NCBI GenBank assembly: GCA_035267205.1
Contig: DATFLZ010000038.1
Coordinates: forward strand, 1 to 12,145
Reading direction: 5' to 3'
Length of the DNA stretch: 12,145 bases
Source: CAXMST01 sp035267205
GTDB lineage: Bacteria > Actinomycetota > Thermoleophilia > Solirubrobacterales > 70-9
Shown here: piece by piece, positions 5,915 to 12,145 of the stretch
Layout of the letters: each line of letters begins with the position of its first letter
How positions within the stretch are numbered: position 1 is the stretch's first letter
Notes under the pieces: generated by a model
What the model saw: only the letters and a program-made list of their open reading frames with translations
What the model was told of the DNA's origin: nothing
The model's database searches: none
Program-made: the position numbers and the translations under genes

Positions 5915-7191
5915 TCGACCAGCGCAGGCTCCCGTGAAGACCCGATGCCCTGCGGATCGCCCGCGGCCGCGCTGGCGCGGTCCGGCTCGTCGGCGAACGC
6001 CCGATCGGCCCCGGCGCGCACCAACTCCAGCTTCGCCTCGACCGCCGCGCGCCGTGGCTCGGGAACGATCTCATGCAGCCGCTCGAGCAGGGCCCGCAGC
6101 CGCCGCGATACCTGTATCGAGCCCTCACCGAACTGGCGAGCCTCGTCCAGAGCCAGGCTCAGATAGTCCTCCCAGCTCGGGACGGGCCAGCGCAGCCTGA
6201 TCGCGCCGCCCGAATCGCGCGAGACACCGGGCGTGAGCTGCCGACCGCTCAACTCGATCAGCAGCGCCTCGAGCTGGTCGAGCGCCTGGACTGCCGTGCT
6301 GGGGTCGTTGACGCCAGGTGAGAGCGCCTTGGCCGCGGTGTCGGCCAGCAGCCGGAACGCGAACGCCGGATCCTGCGGCAACGTCCGCTCATCTCCGACG
6401 GCGACCGAGGACTGCAGCTTGCGCTCCTCGATCTCCCCTCCGTACACCCGGAAGAGCGGAACACCCTCGACCATGGGATCGCCGATCGCAGGGGCGAGCT
6501 CAATCACGGCCCCGGCCCTCTCGGCGGCCGACAGCAGGCCGTTGAAGTCCATGCTCTGCAAGATGGCGGGCGCTCCCCGATAGCGGACCACGGCCGGCTC
6601 ACCGCTCGGAGGCCCGAGCTCGGCCCCGGGCTCCGCCAGTGGGTCCGGGTAGACCTTCTCGATCACCTTCAAGGCGTCGCGGCCGATCCCCCGCACCACC
6701 GCGGCGACCCGCAGCCGCGAGGTCGCCCGGTGGATCAGGCGGAGGAACATGAACATGCTGGCCAGCAGGAGGAGCAGCGAGATCGTGATCGCGCTGTTGG
6801 GAACCAGGTCGGGATTCTCGGGGCTGCCGACCCAGCGCAGCTCCAGCAGCGCGTAGAGGAAGGTGGCGATGAAGGTGCCGAGGGCGACCTTGGTCGTCGT
6901 ATCGCGGAGGAAGCGACGGAGCATTCGCGGGGAGAACTGATTGGAGCCGAAGGTGACCGCAAGCAGCAGCACCGAGAAGACGAAGCCGGTGAAGGCGATC
7001 ATCCCGCTGGCCAGGGCGCTCAACAGCCCGCGGGCCGCCTCGGCCCCGTACCGCGTGAACTCAGCCTCGATGTCCGCGCGCGGCGGCTCCCGGCCCAGCA
7101 GGAACGCGGCTAGGGCAAAGGCCCCGGGGATGATCCAGATGCTGTTCTGGAGGTACTCGCGCACCTGCCAACGCCGGCGCCACGAGATCAT
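5911..7191 (-). CDS. DUF2254 family membrane protein
   Basis: A complete 426-residue protein matching my knowledge of the DUF2254 family, a predicted inner-membrane family of unknown function. Hydrophobic segments lie near 16-32, 57-80, 103-117 and 133-152, followed by a large soluble C-terminal half. Family hallmarks are GSNQFSPRML (82-91), RDTTTKVALGTFIATFLYALL (96-116, between and into a membrane segment) and DPAFAFRLLADTAAKAL-SPGVNDPSTAVQALD (274-305). The start is ATG at 7191 rather than the longer frame from 7266, because GGAAGGA stands 6 nt before it and the protein begins with the usual basic leader before the first membrane segment. The last 25 residues are low in complexity. Its TAG stop shares the CTAG at 5911-5914 with the convergent small membrane ORF. 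The function is not known; the soluble half suggests a sensory or channel-associated role at most. Confidence 0.9.
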   Translation of the reverse strand: MISWRRRWQVREYLQNSIWIIPGAFALAAFLLGREPPRADIEAEFTRYGAEAARGLLSALASGMIAFTGFVFSVLLLAVTFGSNQFSPRMLRRFLRDTTTKVALGTFIATFLYALLELRWVGSPENPDLVPNSAITISLLLLLASMFMFLRLIHRATSRLRVAAVVRGIGRDALKVIEKVYPDPLAEPGAELGPPSGEPAVVRYRGAPAILQSMDFNGLLSAAERAGAVIELAPAIGDPMVEGVPLFRVYGGEIEERKLQSSVAVGDERTLPQDPAFAFRLLADTAAKALSPGVNDPSTAVQALDQLEALLIELSGRQLTPGVSRDSGGAIRLRWPVPSWEDYLSLALDEARQFGEGSIQVSRRLRALLERLHEIVPEPRRAAVEAKLELVRAGADRAFADEPDRASAAAGDPQGIGSSREPALVD

Positions 7192-7197
7192 CGGTCG

Positions 7198-7204
7198 TCC
7201 TTCC
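7198..7204 (-). promoter_or_regulatory. Shine-Dalgarno site of the DUF2254 gene, deciding its start
   Basis: On the minus strand GGAAGGA lies 6 nt before the ATG at 7191. It is one of only two strong SD sites in the window. A weak -10-like TATGCA (7224-7219) lies upstream and would give a leader of about 25 nt. Confidence 0.65.
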
Positions 7205-7233
7205 GCGAGGGTTGGCCGTGCATACCGGGCGTT

Positions 7234-7252
7234 TCCACGGCCAGGCCGTGGA
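7234..7252. promoter_or_regulatory. 19-bp perfect dyad, possible operator (or terminator) upstream of DUF2254
   Basis: TCCACGGCC-A-GGCCGTGGA is a perfect inverted repeat of two 9-bp arms around one base. It ends 9 bp upstream of the weak -10-like TATGCA, i.e. about where a -35 box and an operator would be. A third half-site GGCCGTG occurs at 7214-7220, between the -10 and the SD. A dimeric regulator site is the simplest reading; a hairpin ending upstream minus-strand transcription is the alternative. Confidence 0.45.
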
Positions 7253-7284
7253 TCCTGCGGTCGCAAGCGGGAGCCCGAGCGAGA

Positions 7285-7309
7285 GCGGCTTCCAGCCGCG
7301 GTGGCTGGA
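7285..7309. other. Two overlapping, mutually exclusive small hairpins
   Basis: GCGGCT-TCC-AGCCGC (7285-7299) and TCCAGCC-GCGGT-GGCTGGA (7291-7309) share the bases 7291-7299, so only one can form at a time. They lie between the MFS remnant and the DUF2254 promoter region. In DNA this GC-rich they may be chance. Confidence 0.25.
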
Positions 7310-7350
7310 GCTCATCCGGCGCTGAGCCGATGCGGCGACATCGCGGCCCG

Positions 7351-7763
7351 TCAGCCGTGGGGCGTGCGGGCGCGGTGCAGGTGTAGGTGGAGGTGGTGCG
7401 AGCTTCCGGGCGCCCCCTCCCCACCGGGACGTCCGGGCAGCATCAGGGCGGCAGCGATGGTTCCGGCCACCCCGAGGGCGGCGGTGACCTTGAGGCCGTC
7501 CGACAACCCGTCGACAAAGCCCCCCGACCCGTCGAGCAGCTCACCCACCACGGCGACGCCGACCACGGCAACGCCGGCCGCGCTGACCGGCACGATCCCG
7601 ATCGCGTTGGCGACACCGATCGTCGCGGTCAACGCGAGGATCAGCCAGGTCGGAGTCGTAGCGTCCACGGTCGACAGGCCGAGAACCGCCACGACCATCA
7701 GCGACATCGCCCCGACCACTGCCCCGCGCGTGCCAAAGCGCGACACGAGATCTCGGCCGCTCC
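7351..7763 (-). pseudogene. Remnant of an MFS (DHA2-like) transporter C-terminus
   Basis: The minus-strand frame ending in TGA at 7351-7353 becomes MFS-like directly after the propeller gene's stop: LVSRFGTRGAVVGAMSLM resembles the RFGxR loop and following membrane segment of drug transporters, then LILALTATIGVANAIGIVPVSAA, then GVAVVGVAVVGELL and FVDGLSDGLKVTAALGVAGTIAAALML, the usual last membrane segments. The first two thirds of a transporter are absent, and the conserved stretch normally lying between SAA and GVAVVG (the region around G.asGl.n..rqlGgalG) is missing too, so there is also an in-frame internal loss. The tail is His-rich (HHLHLHLHRARTPHG), from a GGTGNN-type repeat. A 118-residue membrane peptide could still start at ATG 7709 (MSLMVVAVLG), but no SD or -10 is apparent. 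I favour a decayed gene. Confidence 0.6.
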
Positions 7764-9860
7764 CTACCGGATCTTCACCTTGAAGGTGTCCTTGGCCTTG
7801 TTCTTTGCGGCGTCCTTCGCCTTGCCCTGCAGCCTCAGCGTGATCTTCCCCTTCTTCCGCTTGATCGCGCGCTTGACCAGCTTCTTTGTCTTCCTGCCCT
7901 TGAACCTGAGCTTCAGTCGCTTGGTCTTGCCCGCCTTGAGGCTCTTCTTCGCGACCGTGAGCTTCAGCTTCTTCTTGCTCTTCTTCGCGACTCCCGCCTG
8001 AGGGCCGGGCGCGGCGAGCTTCACCGTTGCCTTGCCCTTCGGCCGCACCGTGACCGTGCAGTTCTCGTCGCAGTTGGCCTTGACGACCACGGCCTTCTTG
8101 TTCGACTGCTTCTTCTTGCCGGAGAGGCTGAGGTTGGGCGGGGCGGTGTCGGCCGGGGTATCGCACGCATCTCCGGCCCCGTCCCCGTCCGCGTCCGCCT
8201 GATCGGGGTTGGCGTTCGACGGGCAGTTGTCGTTCACGTCTCCTACGCCGTCGCCGTCGCCGTCATTGCCGAACCAGTTGATCGCCGCGTCGAAGCCACC
8301 GAGTGCGTAGAGATGCTGGCCGCCAGGGGAGATCGCCAGGCCCGTCGCACCGCCCAGACCGGAGTTGGAGCCGTTCGGCCGAGCCGACGGCAAGGTCGCG
8401 CAGGCGCCGGTGCCCTGCGGACCGGCGGCGGTGTCAGCGGTCAGGCATCCGCTGAAGCTGAGTGCTCCGGTGCCGGAGTTCCGATCCAGGGTGGCCAGCC
8501 CGTCGGCGCCGTCCAGGAAGGCCGTCGTCGTGATGAACACCGTGTTGCCGTCGGGTGAGATGGCGAGCTCCCCCGGGAGCTCGAGACCGCCCTTGCTCCC
8601 GGTCTTTGGAGTCGTCGCACAGGCCGCATGGGCGGTGTCCGTTCCGCTAAGGCAGCTGAAGAACAGCGGCGCCCCCTGCTGTGCGTCCGGGGGCGGGATA
8701 CCGCGCGTGAGGTGCGTGACCCCCTGGGCGGTGACGACATAGATGTCGAGGCCGTCGGGTGAGACCAGCAGGGAACGCGCGCCGCCCAGGGGCGAGTCCT
8801 CGCCGCTGGCCGTTGCCAACGGGGCCGCCGCGCCGGCGCCGTCGTCGAGGTCGAGGCATTTGTCGTTTCCGCCGGAACCGCTCCCCCCCTTGTCCCCGGT
8901 GACACATCGCTCGAACACGAGCTCGCCCGCGCCGTTCTCCGCGAACGAGACCAGCGTCGCGTCGTTGCGAGCCGTCGCATACAGGTTCTTTCCATCCTCG
9001 GAGACGACGACGTCTCGCAGGCCGCCGAAGCCGGAGTCGATGCCGCCGGCCGTGGTCCCCTGGGGCGAGTCGTTACACGCTCCGGTACCCCCGCTGCCCG
9101 CGGCCGCGCTTCCGGTGAAGCAGCCGACCCACCGGAGCTTGCCGCTCGGGTTCCGGACGAATGCACCGAGGGCGCTGTCGAAGCTCGCCGCGACGAACAG
9201 GGCCTCGTCGTTGGGATGGACGGCGATGCCACCCGCGGAGTTGAGCCCGCTCGCGCTCCCGTTCGCCTGGGTCATGATCGCGTTTCCGCCGTTCAACGGG
9301 TTGTCGCAGGTGCCCGTCTGCCCGCTGTGACACTCGACGTAGGTGAGCGCGCCGGTGGTCTTGTTCCGCGCGAAGGTGGCGACCGCATCATCGCTGGAGG
9401 ACGTCACGTAGAGGTTCTCGTCGTCGCCTGAGAGCGCCAAGCCGCCCGCGCCCTGGAGCCCCGAGCCGGAGCCGGTGGCGGTTGCGCCGGGGATCTCGCT
9501 ACACGGGTCGCCCGGGTCCTGCTCGCCGCTGATGCATCCAGCAAAGCTGAGCGCGCCGGTGGTGGTGGCGCGGTTGAACGTGTTGACCCGGTTGGCGGCG
9601 GTCAAGTAGACGTTCTTGCCGTCGGCGGAGACCGCCGCATTCTCAGCAAAGTCGAGGGGCGAGTCAAGCCCGTTCGAAGTCGCGCCGGGAGTCAGCGGGC
9701 AGGCACCGGAGCCCGGGGGTGGGCCCGTCTCGGTGCTCGAGGTGAGGCAGCCGAGGCGCGCGTCGCTCGGTAGGGCCTGGGCGGCGGAGGGCAGAGCGAG
9801 AACGGCGGCGAGCAACCCCGCTGCGGCCGCAAGGCGAACCGCCAGTCCCTTCGACAGCAT
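7764..9860 (-). CDS. Secreted seven-bladed beta-propeller (lactonase-like) protein with TSP3 repeat and Lys-rich tail
   Basis: A 698-residue exported protein. The signal peptide is clear: MLSKGLAVR, a hydrophobic core, and a probable cleavage after PSAAQA (residue 29). Seven repeats of about 70 residues follow (38-531), each with a SGLxGAGGLAxSxDGxNLYV-like strand pair, a TFxRN..TGAL strand and a Cys-containing strand (AGC, VEC, VGC, ERC, FSC, SGC). The N-terminal RLGC strand would close the ring. Each repeat has two cysteines 7-15 residues apart (38/54, 109/120, 177/185, 247/262, 319/335, 403/414, 472/487). Next comes a calcium-binding thrombospondin type-3 repeat (NDGDGDGVGDVNDNC ... DADGDGAGDACD, 532-567), then a tail of about 118 residues, about one third lysine, with CDENC (597-601). 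Enzyme activity is not shown; it may be a surface binding protein. The long frame from 11015 is not the gene: the ATG at 9860 carries the signal peptide and has a -10 box upstream. Confidence 0.85.
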   Translation of the reverse strand: MLSKGLAVRLAAAAGLLAAVLALPSAAQALPSDARLGCLTSSTETGPPPGSGACPLTPGATSNGLDSPLDFAENAAVSADGKNVYLTAANRVNTFNRATTTGALSFAGCISGEQDPGDPCSEIPGATATGSGSGLQGAGGLALSGDDENLYVTSSSDDAVATFARNKTTGALTYVECHSGQTGTCDNPLNGGNAIMTQANGSASGLNSAGGIAVHPNDEALFVAASFDSALGAFVRNPSGKLRWVGCFTGSAAAGSGGTGACNDSPQGTTAGGIDSGFGGLRDVVVSEDGKNLYATARNDATLVSFAENGAGELVFERCVTGDKGGSGSGGNDKCLDLDDGAGAAAPLATASGEDSPLGGARSLLVSPDGLDIYVVTAQGVTHLTRGIPPPDAQQGAPLFFSCLSGTDTAHAACATTPKTGSKGGLELPGELAISPDGNTVFITTTAFLDGADGLATLDRNSGTGALSFSGCLTADTAAGPQGTGACATLPSARPNGSNSGLGGATGLAISPGGQHLYALGGFDAAINWFGNDGDGDGVGDVNDNCPSNANPDQADADGDGAGDACDTPADTAPPNLSLSGKKKQSNKKAVVVKANCDENCTVTVRPKGKATVKLAAPGPQAGVAKKSKKKLKLTVAKKSLKAGKTKRLKLRFKGRKTKKLVKRAIKRKKGKITLRLQGKAKDAAKNKAKDTFKVKIR

Positions 9861-9885
9861 CCGATTGCAGCCCGCCAAGAGCGCC

Positions 9886-9891
9886 AGGCTA
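9886..9891 (-). promoter_or_regulatory. -10 box (TAGCCT) of the propeller gene
   Basis: On the minus strand TAGCCT lies 25 nt before the ATG, giving a leader of about 18-19 nt that contains a weak SD-like GGCGGG. A -35-like CTGAAC occurs 19 nt further upstream (9916-9911), longer than ideal. Confidence 0.5.
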
Positions 9892-9995
9892 CCAGCCCGT
9901 GCTTCCGCGAGTTCAGGACAGGCTCGCGATCGGCCTCCGTGCGGCTGCAACTTCGCCCCGCTCGGAGGCGCAGCTGCCGCCGGCCGCTTTCGCGA

Positions 9996-10001
9996 TAGGC
10001 T
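9996..10001 (+). promoter_or_regulatory. -10 box (TAGGCT) of the FAD oxidoreductase gene
   Basis: TAGGCT in the divergent intergenic region, 36 nt before the GTG start, gives a leader of about 29 nt. I see no good -35. A partial copy of its surroundings (AGGCTCGCG) recurs at 9920-9928. Confidence 0.45.
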
Positions 10002-10025
10002 CGCGTCCTCGGGGCCTGACGTACT

Positions 10026-10034
10026 GGGAGGAAA
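10026..10034 (+). promoter_or_regulatory. Strong Shine-Dalgarno site deciding the GTG start of the oxidoreductase
   Basis: GGGAGGAAA ends 3 nt before the GTG at 10038, with the GGAGG core about 5-6 nt away. It is the best SD in the window and fixes a GTG start. Confidence 0.7.
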
Positions 10035-10037
10035 GCC

Positions 10038-11432
10038 GTGAATACCGAGACCGACTACCTCGTCATCGGAGCGGGGGCGAGCGGGCTCGCATTCGCCGAT
10101 TCGCTGATCGCCGAGGACGCGGGTGCTGAGCTGACCCTGGTGGAACGCCGGCCTGGCCCCGGCGGCCACTGGCTGGACGCCTACCCCTTCGTACGCCTCC
10201 ACATTCCATCCGCCTTCTACGGGGTCAACTCCCTGCCGCTGGGCGATGACCGCATCGATGAGGACGGCGAGAACGCCGGGTTCTATGAGCGGGCAACCGG
10301 AGCGCAGATCTGTAGCTACTTCGCCGAGGTCGCAGCCCGCCTCACCGATTCGGGGCGAGTGCGAATCCTCTACGAGCACGAGCACGTCGATCCCGAGGCC
10401 GGCGGCGGCCGGGTGCGGGATCTGGGAAGCGAGGAGGTGAGGGAGATCGGCGTACGCCGCAGGCTGGTCGACGCTCGCTACCTCGAGGCGTCGATCCCGG
10501 CGACCAGCCCGGGCATGTTCGAGATCGGGGCGGGCGCGCGCGTGGTCCCGGTGAACGACCTTCCGGCCGAAGTGGATTCCGCCGAGCGGTTCACGATTCT
10601 GGGGGCGGGCAAGACCGCGGTCGATGCCTGCACCTGGCTTCTGGACGACGGCGTGGCGCCCGAGCGGATTCGCTGGATTCGTCCCCGGGACATGTGGTTC
10701 CACGCCCGGCGCCACTTCCAGCCCCTGGATCTGGTCGGGGACAACATGGACGGCATCTCCCTCGACGCCGAGGCGGGAGCCAACGCGACCGACATCGACG
10801 ACCTCTTCAACAGGCTGGAGGAATCGGGGCGGTTGTTCCGCATCGACCCGTCGATTGAGGCGACGATGTATCGCGGGACCATGCTGAGCCCCGGCGAGCT
10901 CGAAGCCGTACGACGGATCGAAGACGTGGTGCGGTTGGGACGCGTGCAGCGGATCGAGGCGGATCGCATCCTCCTCGAGCACGGGGAGATCGAGACGGGC
11001 GGCGATGTCCTGCATGTGGACTGCACCGCCTACGGCCTCCGCGCCGCCCCACCGGCTCCGATCTTCGAGGGGGACCGCATCATCATCCAGCAGGTTCGCC
11101 AGAACTCACCGACCTTCAACGCGGCGCTCATCGCCTTTGTTGAGACCCATCGTGACGACGATGGCGAGCGCAACCGGCTCTGCCCGCCGAACCCTTTCGC
11201 GAGCAGCGTCGACGACTGGCCGGGCATGACCCGCCGCACCTTCCAGACCGAGCAACGCTGGCTTGGCGAGCCGGATCTGGCCGAGTGGATGGCCGTGAGC
11301 CGGCTGAACCTCCTCCGTGGCCTGCCCGAGCGAGCCGGGGACCCAGCGGTGCGGGCCGCGCTGGAGCGATTCCTGGCCAACGTCGGGCCGGCCACCGAAC
11401 GGCTGGAGGAGCTCGACGCGAGCACCGTCTGA
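10038..11432 (+). CDS. FAD/NAD(P)-binding oxidoreductase (flavin monooxygenase-like)
   Basis: A complete 464-residue flavoprotein. The FAD-binding Rossmann motif is at the N-terminus (YLVIGAGASGLAFAD, 7-21) with the acidic strand end LTLVERRPGPGGHW (33-45), as in flavin-containing monooxygenases; the stretch YPFVRLHIPSAFYGVNS (49-65) is like the FMO/Baeyer-Villiger region after the first motif. A second dinucleotide motif, FTILGAGKTAVDACTWLL (185-202), would bind NAD(P)H; the usual third Gly is Ala. There is no FxGxxxHxxxW fingerprint that I can see, so I would not call it a classical FMO or Baeyer-Villiger enzyme. It lacks a signal peptide and is probably cytoplasmic. GTG is chosen for the strong SD. 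It is divergent from the propeller gene and 76 nt upstream of the methyltransferase, which has its own promoter. The substrate is unknown. Confidence 0.85.
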   Translation: MNTETDYLVIGAGASGLAFADSLIAEDAGAELTLVERRPGPGGHWLDAYPFVRLHIPSAFYGVNSLPLGDDRIDEDGENAGFYERATGAQICSYFAEVAARLTDSGRVRILYEHEHVDPEAGGGRVRDLGSEEVREIGVRRRLVDARYLEASIPATSPGMFEIGAGARVVPVNDLPAEVDSAERFTILGAGKTAVDACTWLLDDGVAPERIRWIRPRDMWFHARRHFQPLDLVGDNMDGISLDAEAGANATDIDDLFNRLEESGRLFRIDPSIEATMYRGTMLSPGELEAVRRIEDVVRLGRVQRIEADRILLEHGEIETGGDVLHVDCTAYGLRAAPPAPIFEGDRIIIQQVRQNSPTFNAALIAFVETHRDDDGERNRLCPPNPFASSVDDWPGMTRRTFQTEQRWLGEPDLAEWMAVSRLNLLRGLPERAGDPAVRAALERFLANVGPATERLEELDASTV

Positions 11433-11471
11433 GCGGCTCGCCGCCGTGAGGCAGTACGGATTAGCGTGCCC

Positions 11472-11500
11472 TTGAACGAGGGCCGGCGCCGGAGTAGGCT
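11472..11500 (+). promoter_or_regulatory. Promoter of the methyltransferase gene (-35 TTGAAC, 17 bp, -10 TAGGCT)
   Basis: TTGAAC (11472-11477) and TAGGCT (11495-11500) are separated by 17 bp, the standard spacing, and the -10 ends 8 nt before the GTG start. It is the most complete promoter in the window and implies a nearly leaderless transcript. A perfect 10-bp palindrome CCGGCGCCGG (11483-11492) fills the spacer. Confidence 0.6.
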
Positions 11501-11508
11501 CGGAGCCG

Positions 11509-12145
11509 GTGACTGAGGAAACCGACTTCAAGCGAGCAAGCCACGGAGTCTGGGAGGCGATGGCGTCGGGTTGGGATGCCCGGCACGCCTACTTCGAGGC
11601 GGTCGCCAGGCCGCTTACCGAGCGGATGCTCGAGCGCCTCGACCCTGCACCGGGAGCGACGATCCTCGACCTGGCCGCGGGAACCGGAGTTGTCGGGTTC
11701 GCTGCAGCGGAGCTCGTTGGAGACGGTGGGCGGGTCGTCGTCAGCGACTTCGCCGAGGGGATGGTCGCAAGCGCCGAACGTCGCGCGAACGAACTCGGGC
11801 TCGGCAACGTCGAGTGTCGCGTGCTCGATGCCGAGCAGCTCGACCTCCCAGACGGGTCCTTCGACGGGGTCATCTGCCGCTGGGGCTACATGCTGATGGC
11901 CGAACCGGGGACGGCCCTGAAGGAGACGCGCCGCGTTCTCCGGGCTCGCGGCAGGGTCTCGAGCGCCGTCTTCGCGGGCCCCGAAGAGAATCAGTGGGCC
12001 GCCGCCCCGATGAGCGTCCTTCATCGGGCCGGGCACATCCCGGCCCCCCAGCCCGGCGCCCCCGGAATCCTCGCGCTGGGCGATCGCGAGCGCGTCGAGG
12101 GGCTCTTCGAGGGCGCGGGCTTCACTGGGGTCCAGATCGAAGCGG
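11509..12145 (+). CDS. Class I SAM-dependent methyltransferase, 3'-truncated by the window
   Basis: The frame starting at GTG 11509 stays open for 212 codons to the right edge. It has the class I methyltransferase pattern: motif I TILDLAAGTGVVG (51-63), an acid at the end of the second strand (VVVSDFAEGMV, 76-86), LDAEQLDLPDGSFDGVICRWGYML (106-129) as the motif II region, and ETRRVLRARGRV (139-150), where relatives usually have LRPGGR. This resembles the UbiE/Methyltransf_11 group; the methyl acceptor cannot be told. The start is supported by a promoter with -35 and -10 boxes ending 8 nt upstream and by the typical N-terminal VWEAMASGWD segment before motif I. There is no SD. Only the C-terminal cap is missing. 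Confidence 0.85.
   Translation, partial: MTEETDFKRASHGVWEAMASGWDARHAYFEAVARPLTERMLERLDPAPGATILDLAAGTGVVGFAAAELVGDGGRVVVSDFAEGMVASAERRANELGLGNVECRVLDAEQLDLPDGSFDGVICRWGYMLMAEPGTALKETRRVLRARGRVSSAVFAGPEENQWAAAPMSVLHRAGHIPAPQPGAPGILALGDRERVEGLFEGAGFTGVQIEA

Noticed and set aside
5706..6128. Long upstream extension of the GST-like frame
   Set aside because: It overlaps the DUF2254 gene in another frame and is Arg/Ser/Pro-rich; the ATG at 5705 fits the fold and has a promoter box.
8233..8275. GTCGCC-type short repeat that could be taken for a microsatellite
   Set aside because: It encodes the Asp/Gly-rich calcium-binding thrombospondin type-3 segment of the propeller protein and is explained by the protein sequence.
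9900..9995. Inverted repeats CCTCCG/CGGAGG and the repeated AGGCTCGCG in the divergent promoter region
   Set aside because: Short arms, a long loop and GC-rich composition make chance likely; nothing places them as an operator.
9861..11015. N-terminal extension of the propeller frame up to 11015
   Set aside because: It runs antisense through the FAD oxidoreductase, lacks domains, and a clear signal peptide starts at 9860 with a -10 box upstream.
11433..11471. Possible terminator after the FAD oxidoreductase
   Set aside because: No stem-loop with a T-tract could be found in this stretch.

Overview
The window looks like chromosomal DNA of a very GC-rich actinobacterium. Two secreted proteins with lysine-rich, cysteine-paired C-terminal tails, together with frequent leaderless genes, point to the Thermoleophilia (Solirubrobacterales-type). 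That placement is inferred from style, not from a marker gene. I see no rRNA, tRNA, CRISPR array, phage or insertion sequence, and most genes look like ordinary chromosomal ones.

Layout from left to right. (1) Positions 3-1160 (+): the 3' part of a large secreted alpha/beta hydrolase fused to an FN3-like domain and a basic tail. (2) 1223-1960 (+): a complete metallo-beta-lactamase-fold hydrolase, preceded by a 20-bp tandem duplication that carries two copies of a -10 box. (3) A compact minus-strand run: a GST-like protein (5705-4920), a saccharopine-dehydrogenase/trans-acting-enoyl-reductase-like protein (4910-3669), and a fused ATPase-permease ABC exporter (3619-1988). Each of the three has its own leaderless-type promoter despite very short gaps. 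(4) 5720-5914 (+): a small single-pass membrane ORF without an obvious start codon, whose stop overlaps that of the next gene. (5) 7191-5911 (-): a DUF2254 membrane protein with a 19-bp perfect dyad in its upstream region. (6) 7763-7351 (-): what looks like the decayed C-terminal end of an MFS transporter, lying directly against the stop codon of the next gene. (7) 9860-7764 (-): a secreted seven-bladed beta-propeller protein with one cysteine pair per blade, a thrombospondin type-3 calcium repeat and a lysine-rich tail. (8) Divergent from it, 10038-11432 (+): an FAD/NAD(P)-binding oxidoreductase. (9) 11509 to the right edge (+): a class I SAM methyltransferase, cut by the window.

The most striking pattern is regulatory. 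Seven of the eight complete starts in the window have a TAGNCT hexamer upstream (consensus TANNNT -10 box), and in five of them it sits only 6-9 nt before the start codon, leaving no room for a Shine-Dalgarno site. The minus-strand run GST / enoyl-reductase-like / ABC exporter could act together in lipid modification and export, but that is inference. I found no convincing previously undescribed multi-gene system. The better leads are the start-less small membrane ORF, the disulfide-per-blade propeller, the shared basic tails and the promoter architecture.
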